From: Planctomycetaceae bacterium
GTDB lineage: Bacteria; Planctomycetota; Planctomycetia; Planctomycetales; Planctomycetaceae
DNA: 14,175 bases
NCBI GenBank assembly: GCA_020426085.1
Contig: JAGQQP010000045.1
Location: 1 to 14,175 of the forward strand
Direction: 5' to 3'
The position numbers and the translations under genes are program-made. Below the pieces are notes generated by a model. The model ran no database searches, was not told the origin of the DNA, and saw nothing but the letters and a program-made list of their open reading frames with translations. This document shows, piece after piece, positions 1 to 6,619 of the stretch. Position 1 is the stretch's first letter; every line of letters starts with the position of its first letter.

Positions 1-620
1 CTTCTGTCTGTCGGATGCCAGCTGAGAACGGGATTCAACCGCTGTTAAGAATCTGGGATTTGCAATCTCTGAATTCCGGTAAAGCGGGCGCAGAGCCCAT
101 TGTGGTGCAGATCTCCGAACCGAAGTTTACGCAATCAATGGCAGCGGCATCTCCTCCAGCAACTCCGAAACGCTCTGGTTTCGCTCCTCAACCCGTAAAA
201 CCTGCTCAGCCCGCTGAATTGTCAGCTGATCAAAAGAAACAGGTCGAAGCCTTTAAAGCCATTCTGAAACCGGACCAGAGCTTTGCAGGTAAGTGGACCG
301 TCGCCAAATTGAATGGCCGCATCGCATTAAAAGTGGTGAAAGGGCCAACCGATGATGTCTACGAAGTTGTGTTGTATGATCCGAGTCGCGTATCGGAGAC
401 GAAGTCGTTTGAGGCCGCGTTTGTTCCAGACAAAGACAAGCTGTTCCTGGAATTAACGCCGATAAAAGGCTCGGGAGTTGATAAGACACCGTCCCGGGTT
501 CCCAAAACCTATAACCTGCTGTTGATCCCTGATATGCGGACTTATCGATTCATCCTGGATAAGACAACCCTGATTGGCATGGACACCCTGGGAATCAATT
601 ACCAGTTGTTTCAGCAGTAG
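1..620 (+). CDS. Unrecognised protein, C-terminal part (5' partial)
   Basis: The reading frame is open to the left edge (first full codon at position 3), so the Met codon at 15 is probably internal and the true start lies outside the window. It ends with TAG at 618-620. About 205 residues are visible. The first third is low-complexity and rich in Ala, Pro and Lys (roughly residues 45-75 counted from the Met at 15), which looks like a linker. It leads into a compact region of alternating charged and hydrophobic stretches (about 75-200) with strand-like runs such as RIALKVVKG and YEVVLYDPS, suggesting a small beta-rich domain. I recognise no family, catalytic motif or membrane segment in the visible part. 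The clear Pro-linker-plus-domain layout supports a real gene, and base composition matches the downstream genes. It could be the terminal domain of a larger planctomycete-specific protein; no function is assigned. Confidence 0.7.
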   Translation, partial: SVCRMPAENGIQPLLRIWDLQSLNSGKAGAEPIVVQISEPKFTQSMAAASPPATPKRSGFAPQPVKPAQPAELSADQKKQVEAFKAILKPDQSFAGKWTVAKLNGRIALKVVKGPTDDVYEVVLYDPSRVSETKSFEAAFVPDKDKLFLELTPIKGSGVDKTPSRVPKTYNLLLIPDMRTYRFILDKTTLIGMDTLGINYQLFQQ

Positions 621-746
621 ATGAAGGGAGGCATGACAACCAGGGCTCCCAAGCTGGTCGGCAAGCTGGCGGACGGACATTCCATTGTTTAATATGGACG
701 CTTGACCTAATTCAATACCGTCTTGTATTCATACTGGATCACCATC

Positions 747-2111
747 ATGAAATCACGCGCCGCTTCGATTTGTCTCGTCTCCCTGTTCCTGCTGCAGACC
801 GTTCTCAGCCCTGTCTCTGCGGAAGAAACCAAAACCATTGCTCCCCTGCAGCTGCCGCAGGTCGAAGCTTCCGATCATCCTCCGTATTACAGCACCACCT
901 ACGAACAGCCAAGCGATCCGAAAGAGGGGCAGCTGCAGATTGGTGTGACCTATACGCTGTGGATTCCGGAAGGGCTCAAAGAAGTACGGGGCATCATCGT
1001 GCATCAGCATGGATGTGGTTCCGGTTCGTGCACGGGCAGCGTGACTGCGGCCCACGATCTGCACTGGCAGGAACTGGCGCGCAAGAACGGCTGTGCCCTG
1101 CTCGGTCCCAGTTTCCATCAGGCAAAGGAACAGAACTGCCGCCTGTGGTGTGATCCGCGAAATGGTTCGAACAAAGTGTTTGTCGAGTCGCTGCAGAAGC
1201 TGGCGGAAAAATCGGGTCATCCCGAAGTCGCTACCGCTCCCTGGTGTCTGTGGGGTCATTCGGGAGGCGGGTTCTGGTCGAGCCTGATGCAGATGCAGTA
1301 CCCGGAACGGATCGTGGCGATCTGGTTTCAGTCGGGAACCGCCTACGGTTACTGGACCAATGGCGAAATTACGGCTCCCGAGATCCCCGCTGCGGCGATG
1401 CAGATCCCCATGGTGGCGAACCCGGGTCTGAAAGAAAAAGAAAACAAACGCTTCAGCCGCGCCTGGACGGGCAGCCTGGCGATGTTCAAAGACTACCGCG
1501 CTAAAGGGGCACCGATCTGTTTTGCCCCCGATCCCCGCACAGGTCACGAAACCGGCGACTCACGCTACCTGGCAATCCCCTTCTTCAACGCCTGCCTGCA
1601 ACAGCGTCTGCCTGACAAAGTGGGTGCCCCCTTAAAAGCCGTGGAGATCAGCAAAGGCTGGCTGTCGCCGCTGCTCAGTGAAACCATGCCGGTCCCTTAC
1701 GACCAGTTTGATGGAAATAAAGCGGAAGCCAACTGGCTGCCCGACAAAGCGGTCGCGATCGCCTGGCTGGACTTCGTCAAAACCGGTGCAGTCAGTGACA
1801 AAACGCCGCCCCCTGCGCCCACCGATGTCAAAGTTGATGCTTCGACGGGCACGATCACCTGGAAAGCGGGAACCGACTTCGAGAGCGGCATCCAGGCCTT
1901 CCTGATCGAACGTGACGGCAAACAGATCGGTCAACTCCCCGAAAAACCGACCAACCGTTTCGGTCGCCCCCTGTTCCAGAACATGAGCTACGGCGATACC
2001 CCGGTGCTGCCACTGCAGAAGTTCGAGTACGTCGACAAAACCGCGAAACCGGGGAAGACATATCAGTACAAAGTGATCGCGGTGAATACCGCGGGCGTGA
2101 AATCGGAGTAG
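747..2111 (+). CDS. Secreted alpha/beta-hydrolase with C-terminal fibronectin III-like domain
   Basis: I chose the ATG at 747 over an in-frame TTG at 723 because it starts a clean Sec signal peptide: MKSR, a hydrophobic core (SICLVSLFLLQTVLS), then a VSA cleavage site before EE. The product is 454 aa. Residues about 75-330 carry an alpha/beta-hydrolase fold: a strand followed by HQHGCGSG (oxyanion region), and the nucleophile elbow WGHSGGGFW with Ser172. A GHETGDS motif holding His267 is the likely catalytic His. The acid residue is not obvious. Several Cys residues (HGCGSGSC, CRLWC) may form disulfides after export. From about residue 352, PPPAPTDVKVD through YQYKVIAVNTAGVKS has the strand pattern and end motif of a fibronectin III domain, often a binding or spacer module. 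The nearest known families are secreted esterase/PHB-depolymerase-like enzymes; the substrate is unknown. T7 follows the stop directly. A perfect hairpin (2078-2093) lies 18 nt before it inside the gene, too far away for a standard terminator. Confidence 0.85.
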   Translation: MKSRAASICLVSLFLLQTVLSPVSAEETKTIAPLQLPQVEASDHPPYYSTTYEQPSDPKEGQLQIGVTYTLWIPEGLKEVRGIIVHQHGCGSGSCTGSVTAAHDLHWQELARKNGCALLGPSFHQAKEQNCRLWCDPRNGSNKVFVESLQKLAEKSGHPEVATAPWCLWGHSGGGFWSSLMQMQYPERIVAIWFQSGTAYGYWTNGEITAPEIPAAAMQIPMVANPGLKEKENKRFSRAWTGSLAMFKDYRAKGAPICFAPDPRTGHETGDSRYLAIPFFNACLQQRLPDKVGAPLKAVEISKGWLSPLLSETMPVPYDQFDGNKAEANWLPDKAVAIAWLDFVKTGAVSDKTPPPAPTDVKVDASTGTITWKAGTDFESGIQAFLIERDGKQIGQLPEKPTNRFGRPLFQNMSYGDTPVLPLQKFEYVDKTAKPGKTYQYKVIAVNTAGVKSE

Positions 2112-2117
2112 TTTTTT

Positions 2118-2134
2118 TACTACCACGAAAAGTA
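2118..2134. repeat. 17-bp direct repeat, left copy
   Basis: The sequence tactaccacgaaaagta occurs here, six bases after the hydrolase stop codon, and again exactly at 2754-2770. Directly after this copy the same theme continues (acgaaaacacacgaac), giving a run of CACGAAAA-like units. Similar 'accacgaaa...acacgaa' strings are, from memory, scattered between genes in planctomycetes and other environmental bacteria. The two copies bracket a minus-strand low-GC cassette, so they could be insertion footprints or recombination sites. Confidence 0.75.
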
Positions 2135-2201
2135 CGAAAACACACGAACTTTTGATTCGGGAAAGGGATTAATGATTCACAGGTCAATCCTGAACAAAAA
2201 C

Positions 2202-2594
2202 CTATAGCACATACACATGCTTTTCGTGGGATGCTATGGATAGCATCGATTCAAATCGTTCGATTGATTCTGAGTCACAGGTGTCTTTGAATTTTTCCAA
2301 TTGATTGAGTAGTTCAGATGCATCTTCCCAAGACACAGTAATTTCGCTGACATCTGTTTTAGGATACGAAATCCCAGTCACAGGGCTTTTATATTCGGAC
2401 TCAATATAGGTTATAAGACAAGCAGCATTATAGGTTTTGTATAACAACCCTTCTGAGGATTTTTGTGGTGTGGCACTTGCGACTTTAAACATTAAAGTTC
2501 GATGTACTCCCTCGACATCACGAAAAGAAATACCTAACGAGCCACCATCTCGATAGATCTGCGTGCGAATAACTTCGCGAATATCAATTTCCAT
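2202..2594 (-). CDS. Unrecognised 130-134-aa protein in a repeat-bracketed cassette
   Basis: The ATG at 2594 gives 130 aa (MEIDIREVIRTQ...). A GTG at 2606, four codons earlier, is also possible; neither has a good Shine-Dalgarno. The stop is TAG at 2204-2202. The protein is soluble, with no signal peptide or membrane segment. It is mildly acidic, with alternating strands in the first two thirds (GSLGISFRDVEG, HRTLMFKVA, NAACLITYIES) and a helical, charged C-terminal third (SWEDASELLNQLEKFKDTC...ERFESML). I do not recognise the family. The gene is clearly more AT-rich than its neighbours, runs against the flanking hydrolase gene, and lies between two exact 17-bp direct repeats, all consistent with an acquired accessory gene. 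The small size and strand-rich body followed by helices would fit an immunity or antitoxin-like protein, but nothing in the sequence proves that. Confidence 0.6.
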   Translation of the reverse strand: MEIDIREVIRTQIYRDGGSLGISFRDVEGVHRTLMFKVASATPQKSSEGLLYKTYNAACLITYIESEYKSPVTGISYPKTDVSEITVSWEDASELLNQLEKFKDTCDSESIERFESMLSIASHEKHVYVL

Positions 2595-2608
2595 GATTTC
2601 TGCCACAA

Positions 2609-2731
2609 TCAGAAAGAAGTCACCAAACTGCCGATGAACATCCAGACAAGATACACTGTATAGCAGACAAACATGCCGGTAAACTCAAATTTAAAACTAA
2701 CAGGAAAACGAATTTGAAAGTGGGGTGTCAT
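2609..2731 (-). CDS. Possible 40-aa single-pass membrane peptide (small ORF)
   Basis: On the minus strand an ATG at 2731 opens a 40-codon frame ending with TGA at 2611-2609, only 2 nt before the alternative GTG start of the 134-aa gene. The peptide begins MTPHFQIRFPVSFKFEF and continues as an aromatic-rich hydrophobic stretch (MFVCYTVYLVWMFIGSLVTSF), long enough to cross a membrane once. An in-frame stop TAA lies two codons before the ATG, so this is not the tail of a longer visible frame. No convincing ribosome binding site precedes it. It could be a small membrane partner of the downstream gene, a leader peptide, a degraded gene end, or chance in AT-rich DNA. Coding status is unproven. Confidence 0.25.
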   Translation of the reverse strand: MTPHFQIRFPVSFKFEFTGMFVCYTVYLVWMFIGSLVTSF

Positions 2732-2753
2732 GTCTTAATTCAAACGAGAATGA

Positions 2754-2770
2754 TACTACCACGAAAAGTA
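2754..2770. repeat. 17-bp direct repeat, right copy
   Basis: Exact second copy of tactaccacgaaaagta, 636 bp from the left copy and in the same orientation. It ends the AT-rich cassette upstream of the 40-aa and 134-aa minus-strand frames. The flanks on both sides differ from those of the left copy, so identity is limited to 17 bp. Confidence 0.75.
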
Positions 2771-2939
2771 AGTTGCGCCGTGTTCATCTGCAGGTTCTCA
2801 AATCACATCTGATAGAATTCCTGCAGGGCGGAAACTTAAATTTCCTGCCTGCCTTTTAGATGCATCGGGTGTGGTGTTGTCACAGCAGTCTGTCACTGGA
2901 AAGCATTTTGCAGCGGCGACCTCCTGCCCGCTGCGCTCG

Positions 2940-2958
2940 GCCCGAATTATATTCGGGC
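2940..2958. repeat. Hairpin, 8-bp perfect stem with 3-nt loop
   Basis: GCCCGAAT / ATTCGGGC with loop TAT forms a perfect stem. It is embedded in a segment (about 2880-2985) that, read on the minus strand, includes the words ggtaagcccgaa and gggccgagcgcagcgggcaggaggtcgccgc in sequence. From memory such text recurs between genes in planctomycete genomes; a genome-wide count is needed to confirm this. Confidence 0.5.
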
Positions 2959-2989
2959 TTACCCTTTTCTTTGTCATCAACCATACAGG

Positions 2990-3048
2990 ATTAGCCGCGG
3001 TTCATGCAGACTTCGGTGTTAAACCGGGGCTAATGCCCTGCGGCTAAT
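2990..3048. repeat. Planctomycete-type dispersed inverted repeat with two competing stems
   Basis: The left arm ATTAGCCGCGGTT (2990-3002) pairs with AACCGGGGCTAAT (3022-3034) over 13 positions with a single G-G mismatch. Its first nine bases also pair perfectly with GCGGCTAAT at 3040-3048, so two mutually exclusive structures are possible. GGCTAAT appears twice in the right half as a direct repeat. The wording matches, by recollection, the 'ttagccgc...gttagcccc' repeats abundant in Rhodopirellula and Gimesia genomes. It could act as a REP/MITE-like element or RNA structural element; no transposase is nearby. Confidence 0.55.
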
Positions 3049-3537
3049 TTAGTTTGTTCTATGGTTAAGAGTGGGAACACTATGCTTAATATTGGCACTT
3101 TCATTTTACGGTTGCTTGCGACAACACCGAATTCTATTTGGGGCAACCCGGTTTCTGCCTGGTTCAGGATCTGCATCAGGGGTTGCCTTGTTTTTGTTGA
3201 TTTATTCTCTGGAAGGACAGGCAGGAGTCAAGATGTGCTGAAATGGTTTTTGTGGCGATACATGATGATAGATAACTGGTTCCTGGATGAGAACCGGTTA
3301 CTTCGTTGTGAACATGGGGCGAAGTGTGTCGACCCGCAGTCGGTTATGCGCTGTTATTTTTCAAATCGTGCTGAAACCAGCGGGTTTTGTGGTGCTGATT
3401 TTCGCAGTGGTTCACGCGGTTCACTCGATTTTTTCTCGCCAACGCGCGCGACACACTTGAGTGCAAAAGGATGCGCATCGGCGGGCAGCAGTCAAGGCCG
3501 GATTCTTCAGTTGTGGAACGGATACGCAGTGCGCCGT

Positions 3538-4509
3538 TTATTCACCGGGATAGCGGTCCCAGCGGTAGGCCAGCTTCGAGTTTTGCCAGAAAACCTTGTC
3601 GAGCGCCGACTGACCTTTGTCCTGCAGATAGTCGACCAGAATTTTCTGCAGCGTGACATAGTCGGCGGCCCGTTCGGAGACCGGCCAGTTGCTGCCAAAA
3701 ACCATGCGGTCGACTCCGATGTGTTTCCAGATGACATCCAGAGTCGGACGGTAATATTCCACATCCGCTGGGACGGCATCGGGACGGTGACGCGAAGCCC
3801 CTTCCACCAGGGCCGAGATTTTAATGAAAACCTGTTTCTGATCGGACAGGGCTTCCATGTATTGTTGCCAGGTCAGATCGAGTTCATCCCCTTTGATAAC
3901 GACGTTACCAATATGATCGACGACAATCCGCAGGTCGGGAACCTGCTCGGCCAGCAGCCGTGCTCCATTGAGAGTCACCGGGCCGCCATTCAGATCCACC
4001 TGCAGCCCCTGGTCGGCCATCAGTTTCAGATCGTCGATAAACTGTTTCTGCTTCAAGCCAGGATCGAGCAGATCGTAATTGATGCGAATTCCTTTATAGA
4101 GCGGGTTCTTCGAAAACCGTTTGAGGTGCTTACGAAAATCGGGCTCGCCCGGAGTAAGACGCCCCACAAAGCCGATGATCACCGGATTGTCTTTCGCCTG
4201 ATCCAGAATCCACTGATTGTCTTCGACCAGCTTACTGGCTTCCACAACAACCGTGGCATTCACGGGCTGGTACTTTTTCAGTTCGACAAAATCTTTAGGC
4301 AACACGGTCCGATAGAGGGACGAACCTTTGCTCGGCCAGGGAACTCCTTCGGGGCGACTCGGATCGTAAAAATGGGTATGAGTGTCAACGACTTTGGCAG
4401 GCAGCAGCGGTTTGGAAGCAGCGGCTTTGCTTTCACTGAGATTCAACTGCGATGCGAGAAATCCGGCGGAAGCAGTTTTGAGAAAAGTACGACGGTTGAG
4501 CGATGACAT
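3538..4509 (-). CDS. Tat-exported amidohydrolase (Amidohydro_2 / COG3618-like TIM-barrel)
   Basis: The ATG at 4509 has an AGAGGA ribosome binding site at 4523-4518, 8 nt away. The 323-aa product begins with a twin-arginine signal (NRRTFLKTASAGFLAS), so it is expected to fold in the cytoplasm and be exported by Tat. Mature sequence starts near residue 32. VVDTHTHFYDP (His44, His46) is the first metal-binding motif of amidohydrolases. VVDHIGN (His199) is the strand-6 His. FGSNWPVSE near 272-280 is the final motif, with Asn274 where classic members have Asp, a variation also known in COG3618 relatives. The FVGRLTPGEPDF and KGIRINY stretches are typical of this lactonase-like group. Length is normal. 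The likely reaction is metal-assisted hydrolysis of a lactone or amide, possibly a sugar lactone, but the substrate is not determinable. It is transcribed alone, divergently from the DUF11 protein gene. Confidence 0.85.
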   Translation of the reverse strand: MSSLNRRTFLKTASAGFLASQLNLSESKAAASKPLLPAKVVDTHTHFYDPSRPEGVPWPSKGSSLYRTVLPKDFVELKKYQPVNATVVVEASKLVEDNQWILDQAKDNPVIIGFVGRLTPGEPDFRKHLKRFSKNPLYKGIRINYDLLDPGLKQKQFIDDLKLMADQGLQVDLNGGPVTLNGARLLAEQVPDLRIVVDHIGNVVIKGDELDLTWQQYMEALSDQKQVFIKISALVEGASRHRPDAVPADVEYYRPTLDVIWKHIGVDRMVFGSNWPVSERAADYVTLQKILVDYLQDKGQSALDKVFWQNSKLAYRWDRYPGE

Positions 4510-4798
4510 GTCGAGAATCCTCTGTGCTGTTTAAATTTGATCAGACCTGGAAAGGCAGGATTGATGGAAGATCTAGTTACATTATGTTTATGTCGATGTA
4601 TTACAGGATATTCTCAGTCGATATCCAATTCTATCTATTTTCACAAAAACTTGCTGTATTCGGGGGGAATTTAAATCGCACTTCCCTTTGCCGGCTCTTT
4701 TTGCTAATTTTCACGCACTGTGTATCTTTACTTCAATTGTTTTGGGACGCTTGTCGCCAGGAACGGCGACGGACAAAGACAACGGATTTGATTTTGTG
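4510..4798. promoter_or_regulatory. Divergent intergenic region
   Basis: The 289 bp between the minus-strand amidohydrolase and the plus-strand DUF11 protein genes must hold promoters for both. I see no convincing -10/-35 pair. A perfect 6-bp hairpin, GTCGCC / GGCGAC with loop AGGAAC, lies at 4753-4770, ending 28 nt before the chosen ATG at 4799. It would be in the 5' leader if transcription starts upstream. The frame upstream of 4799 also stays open back to a TTG at 4688, so part of this region could be coding. Confidence 0.35.
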
Positions 4799-6520
4799 AT
4801 GCCCCCAACTGACGATCAGAACTCGGACTTGAATCGCCGCGCGCATAACAGTGCCGCGTATGAAGAGACTGAACACGAGGAATCTGAAGAGATCAGCACA
4901 GTGAATTCCAGTGAATCCGACTGGTATTCCGAAGAGATCGAAGACGACGCCGTCGAATATGATCTCTCCCTGAAATTCGAAGATTACGCGCCTGCCTGGT
5001 TAATCAAAGTGAAGGCGCTGTTCGGTCATGCCCCGGAATGGTCGGTTTCTTACAGCCTGGGCGCCACTGCCATCGTTTTGACGATCCTGCTGTTACTGGC
5101 GATGCCCGCCGATGAACCAGCTGAAGTCGAATTTGTGGAAGAGTTCACACCCCCTCCCGTCGAAGTGGTGTCGGTTGTGCGCGAAGAAGAGGATCTGATT
5201 GATTCCCGGATTTCAGTAGAACTTCCCTTGATTGACGGGATTGTGCTTGCAGAAACCGATCCGCTGTATGTCTCTTTCGGAGAACTTCCGCAGCATATCG
5301 CAGACACAACTCCACACGAAGAATTCCTGCCGCCTCGCGAGCGACCGATCGTCCTGCCAGATTTTGAACTCCCGCCAGAACCAGCGGCTGCCGAACCAGA
5401 GTTGACTTTGAATGTGCAGCACATCCGCATCATCGAACGGGAAATGCTGGATCCGGGTATCGACGAACTATTTCTAGTCGAAGCAGTGGTGACCGCGGGG
5501 GACATGGTGAGTCGGCTGGAACCGGGAGATCGGTTTCTGTTTGATGAAAAATGGACACTGGTCAATCTGGAACGAACGCTGGCACAATCGCAGGAGATGA
5601 TCCGCCCGACTCTCTATCACGAACGGGTGACAGAAAATAAACATCTGCAGGTCGGCCAGGAGCAACTGCTCGAACCTGATTTGAGAGATTCCGTTCGACC
5701 TGATCCCGGCAGACAGGAAGAGCTGCACGTCGAAATCAGAAAAACGATTCCTCAACAGGGGATCGCCGCGAATACGCTGGCCTATTCAATCATCGTAAAA
5801 AACCAGGGCACAACGCCCGCGTTTGATGTGGATGTGAACGAGACGCTCTCCCCCGCCGCAAGCCTGGTCGATTTGACACCGCCGGCTGAAGTCAGACAGA
5901 ATCAGTTGAGCTGGAAGATCGACCGGCTGGAACCGCAGGAAGAACGCGAACTGCAGGTCAAAGTCTATCTGGCAGAGGAAGGGAGCGTGGAAACCAATTC
6001 CCTGGTGAAACTGGTTTCGCATGTCGCCACGACAACCGAGATTTTTGCACCGTCACTGGAACTGAAAATCAAAGGTCCTGATGTGATCGCAGAAGGAGAA
6101 GTCTTTCCCCTGGAGATTCAGGTGAGTAATCGAGGTCGTCAGGACCAGAATTCAGTGAACCTGAACCTGGATCTGCCTGAAGGCCTGATGCACGAACAGG
6201 GACGGCAGTTGTCATTCCACATGGATCAGCTGGCTGCCAACGAAACGCGAACATTGCAGGCACGTGTAAGAGCGGTGAAAGCAGGCAAAATGACCTCCCA
6301 GGCAAGTTTGTCTTCAGACAGTCTGCCCCTGGAAGAAACGGTACTGGTGCAGAATGTCGTTCCCAAACCAGTGACGCCGAAACAGCCGGACACAAAGGCA
6401 ACCAAACCTGCGACTCCTGCACCGACCGTCCCACCAAATCCTCCCGTGGCTCCCGGACAGCAATGTCCCTGTCAGCTACCGGTCATTGAGTATTATACGG
6501 TCCCTTACCTGCTGCCTTGA
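4799..6520 (+). CDS. Single-pass membrane protein with two DUF11-like domains
   Basis: I place the start at ATG 4799 (573 aa). The frame extends to a TTG at 4688, but the extra 37 residues are poorly supported; ribosome binding sites are weak for both. Domains in order: a very acidic N-terminal segment (about 1-65, Glu/Asp/Ser rich); one membrane helix (about 85-102, SLGATAIVLTILLLLAM); a Pro/Glu-rich region (103-300) with strand-like pieces; a DUF11-like immunoglobulin-type domain (about 311-405: YSIIVKNQGTTPAFDVDV, then LSWKIDRLEPQEERELQV); a second such domain (about 421-510: LEIQVSNRGRQDQNSV through LAANETRTLQARV). It ends with a Pro/Thr linker and an unusual CPCQLPVIEYYTVPYLLP tail. DUF11 domains are common in bacterial surface and envelope proteins, so the bulk likely faces the periplasm with the acidic tail inside. 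A structural or anchoring role is likely; no enzyme motif is seen. The phosphatase gene follows 99 bp later. Confidence 0.75.
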   Translation: MPPTDDQNSDLNRRAHNSAAYEETEHEESEEISTVNSSESDWYSEEIEDDAVEYDLSLKFEDYAPAWLIKVKALFGHAPEWSVSYSLGATAIVLTILLLLAMPADEPAEVEFVEEFTPPPVEVVSVVREEEDLIDSRISVELPLIDGIVLAETDPLYVSFGELPQHIADTTPHEEFLPPRERPIVLPDFELPPEPAAAEPELTLNVQHIRIIEREMLDPGIDELFLVEAVVTAGDMVSRLEPGDRFLFDEKWTLVNLERTLAQSQEMIRPTLYHERVTENKHLQVGQEQLLEPDLRDSVRPDPGRQEELHVEIRKTIPQQGIAANTLAYSIIVKNQGTTPAFDVDVNETLSPAASLVDLTPPAEVRQNQLSWKIDRLEPQEERELQVKVYLAEEGSVETNSLVKLVSHVATTTEIFAPSLELKIKGPDVIAEGEVFPLEIQVSNRGRQDQNSVNLNLDLPEGLMHEQGRQLSFHMDQLAANETRTLQARVRAVKAGKMTSQASLSSDSLPLEETVLVQNVVPKPVTPKQPDTKATKPATPAPTVPPNPPVAPGQQCPCQLPVIEYYTVPYLLP

Positions 6521-6563
6521 TTGCAGCTGGAGTTGAAGTTGCCTCTCGACTTCGGTTAGCCTG

Positions 6564-6604
6564 TAGCCAGTCCCCATTCTGGTATTGATCCCGCTAACTG
6601 GCTA
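6564..6604 (+). promoter_or_regulatory. Inverted repeat just upstream of phoD-like ribosome binding site
   Basis: TAGCCAGT (6564-6571) and ACTGGCTA (6597-6604) are perfect complements separated by 25 nt. The right arm ends 2 nt before the strong AGGAGAG site (6607-6613). In RNA this could form a stem next to the ribosome entry site; in DNA it could be an operator. A weaker GAAGT/ACTTC stem is present near 6534-6557, after the upstream stop codon. Confidence 0.35.
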
Positions 6605-6619
6605 TGAGGAGAGAACCTG

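Larger units (their letters stand above)
2732..3537. other. Gene-poor stretch with repeats and stem-loops
   Basis: About 800 bp with no gene I can support. It holds the right 17-bp direct repeat (2754-2770), a hairpin at 2940-2958, an inverted-repeat block at 2990-3048, and an imperfect hairpin at 3273-3300 (taactggttc / gaaccggtta, 8-nt loop, one T-G pair). The last 480 bp show no recognisable coding signal although one plus-strand frame stays open. They follow the 3' end of the minus-strand amidohydrolase gene and contain no clear terminator with a T-tract. A short minus-strand frame across 2798-2980 reads through the repeat and is not considered a gene. Confidence 0.6.

Noticed and set aside
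702..731. TTGACC with TATTCA 18 bp later as a promoter for the hydrolase gene
   Set aside because: The -10 matches consensus at only three positions and would leave a very short leader; not strong enough to call.
753..1547. 264-codon minus-strand open frame
   Set aside because: Fully antisense to the signal-peptide-bearing hydrolase; its translation is Arg/Phe-rich with no family motif.
2078..2118. Hairpin CGCGGT/ACCGCG followed by T7 as a terminator
   Set aside because: The stem is inside the coding sequence and 18 nt separate it from the T-run, so it does not fit a Rho-independent terminator.
2798..2980. 60-codon minus-strand frame reading through the repeat block
   Set aside because: It crosses the hairpin and a repeat-like segment. 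Similar text recurs in planctomycete intergenic DNA by recollection, so it is better explained as a repeat.
3061..4506. 481-codon plus-strand open frame
   Set aside because: Most of it is antisense to the amidohydrolase, which has a Tat signal, family motifs and a good ribosome binding site. The translated text has no recognisable domain, and the 5' third lies in gene-poor DNA.
5050..5565. 171-codon minus-strand frame rich in Ser/Thr/Gly
   Set aside because: Antisense of the Glu/Pro-rich part of the DUF11 protein; its low complexity follows from that composition.
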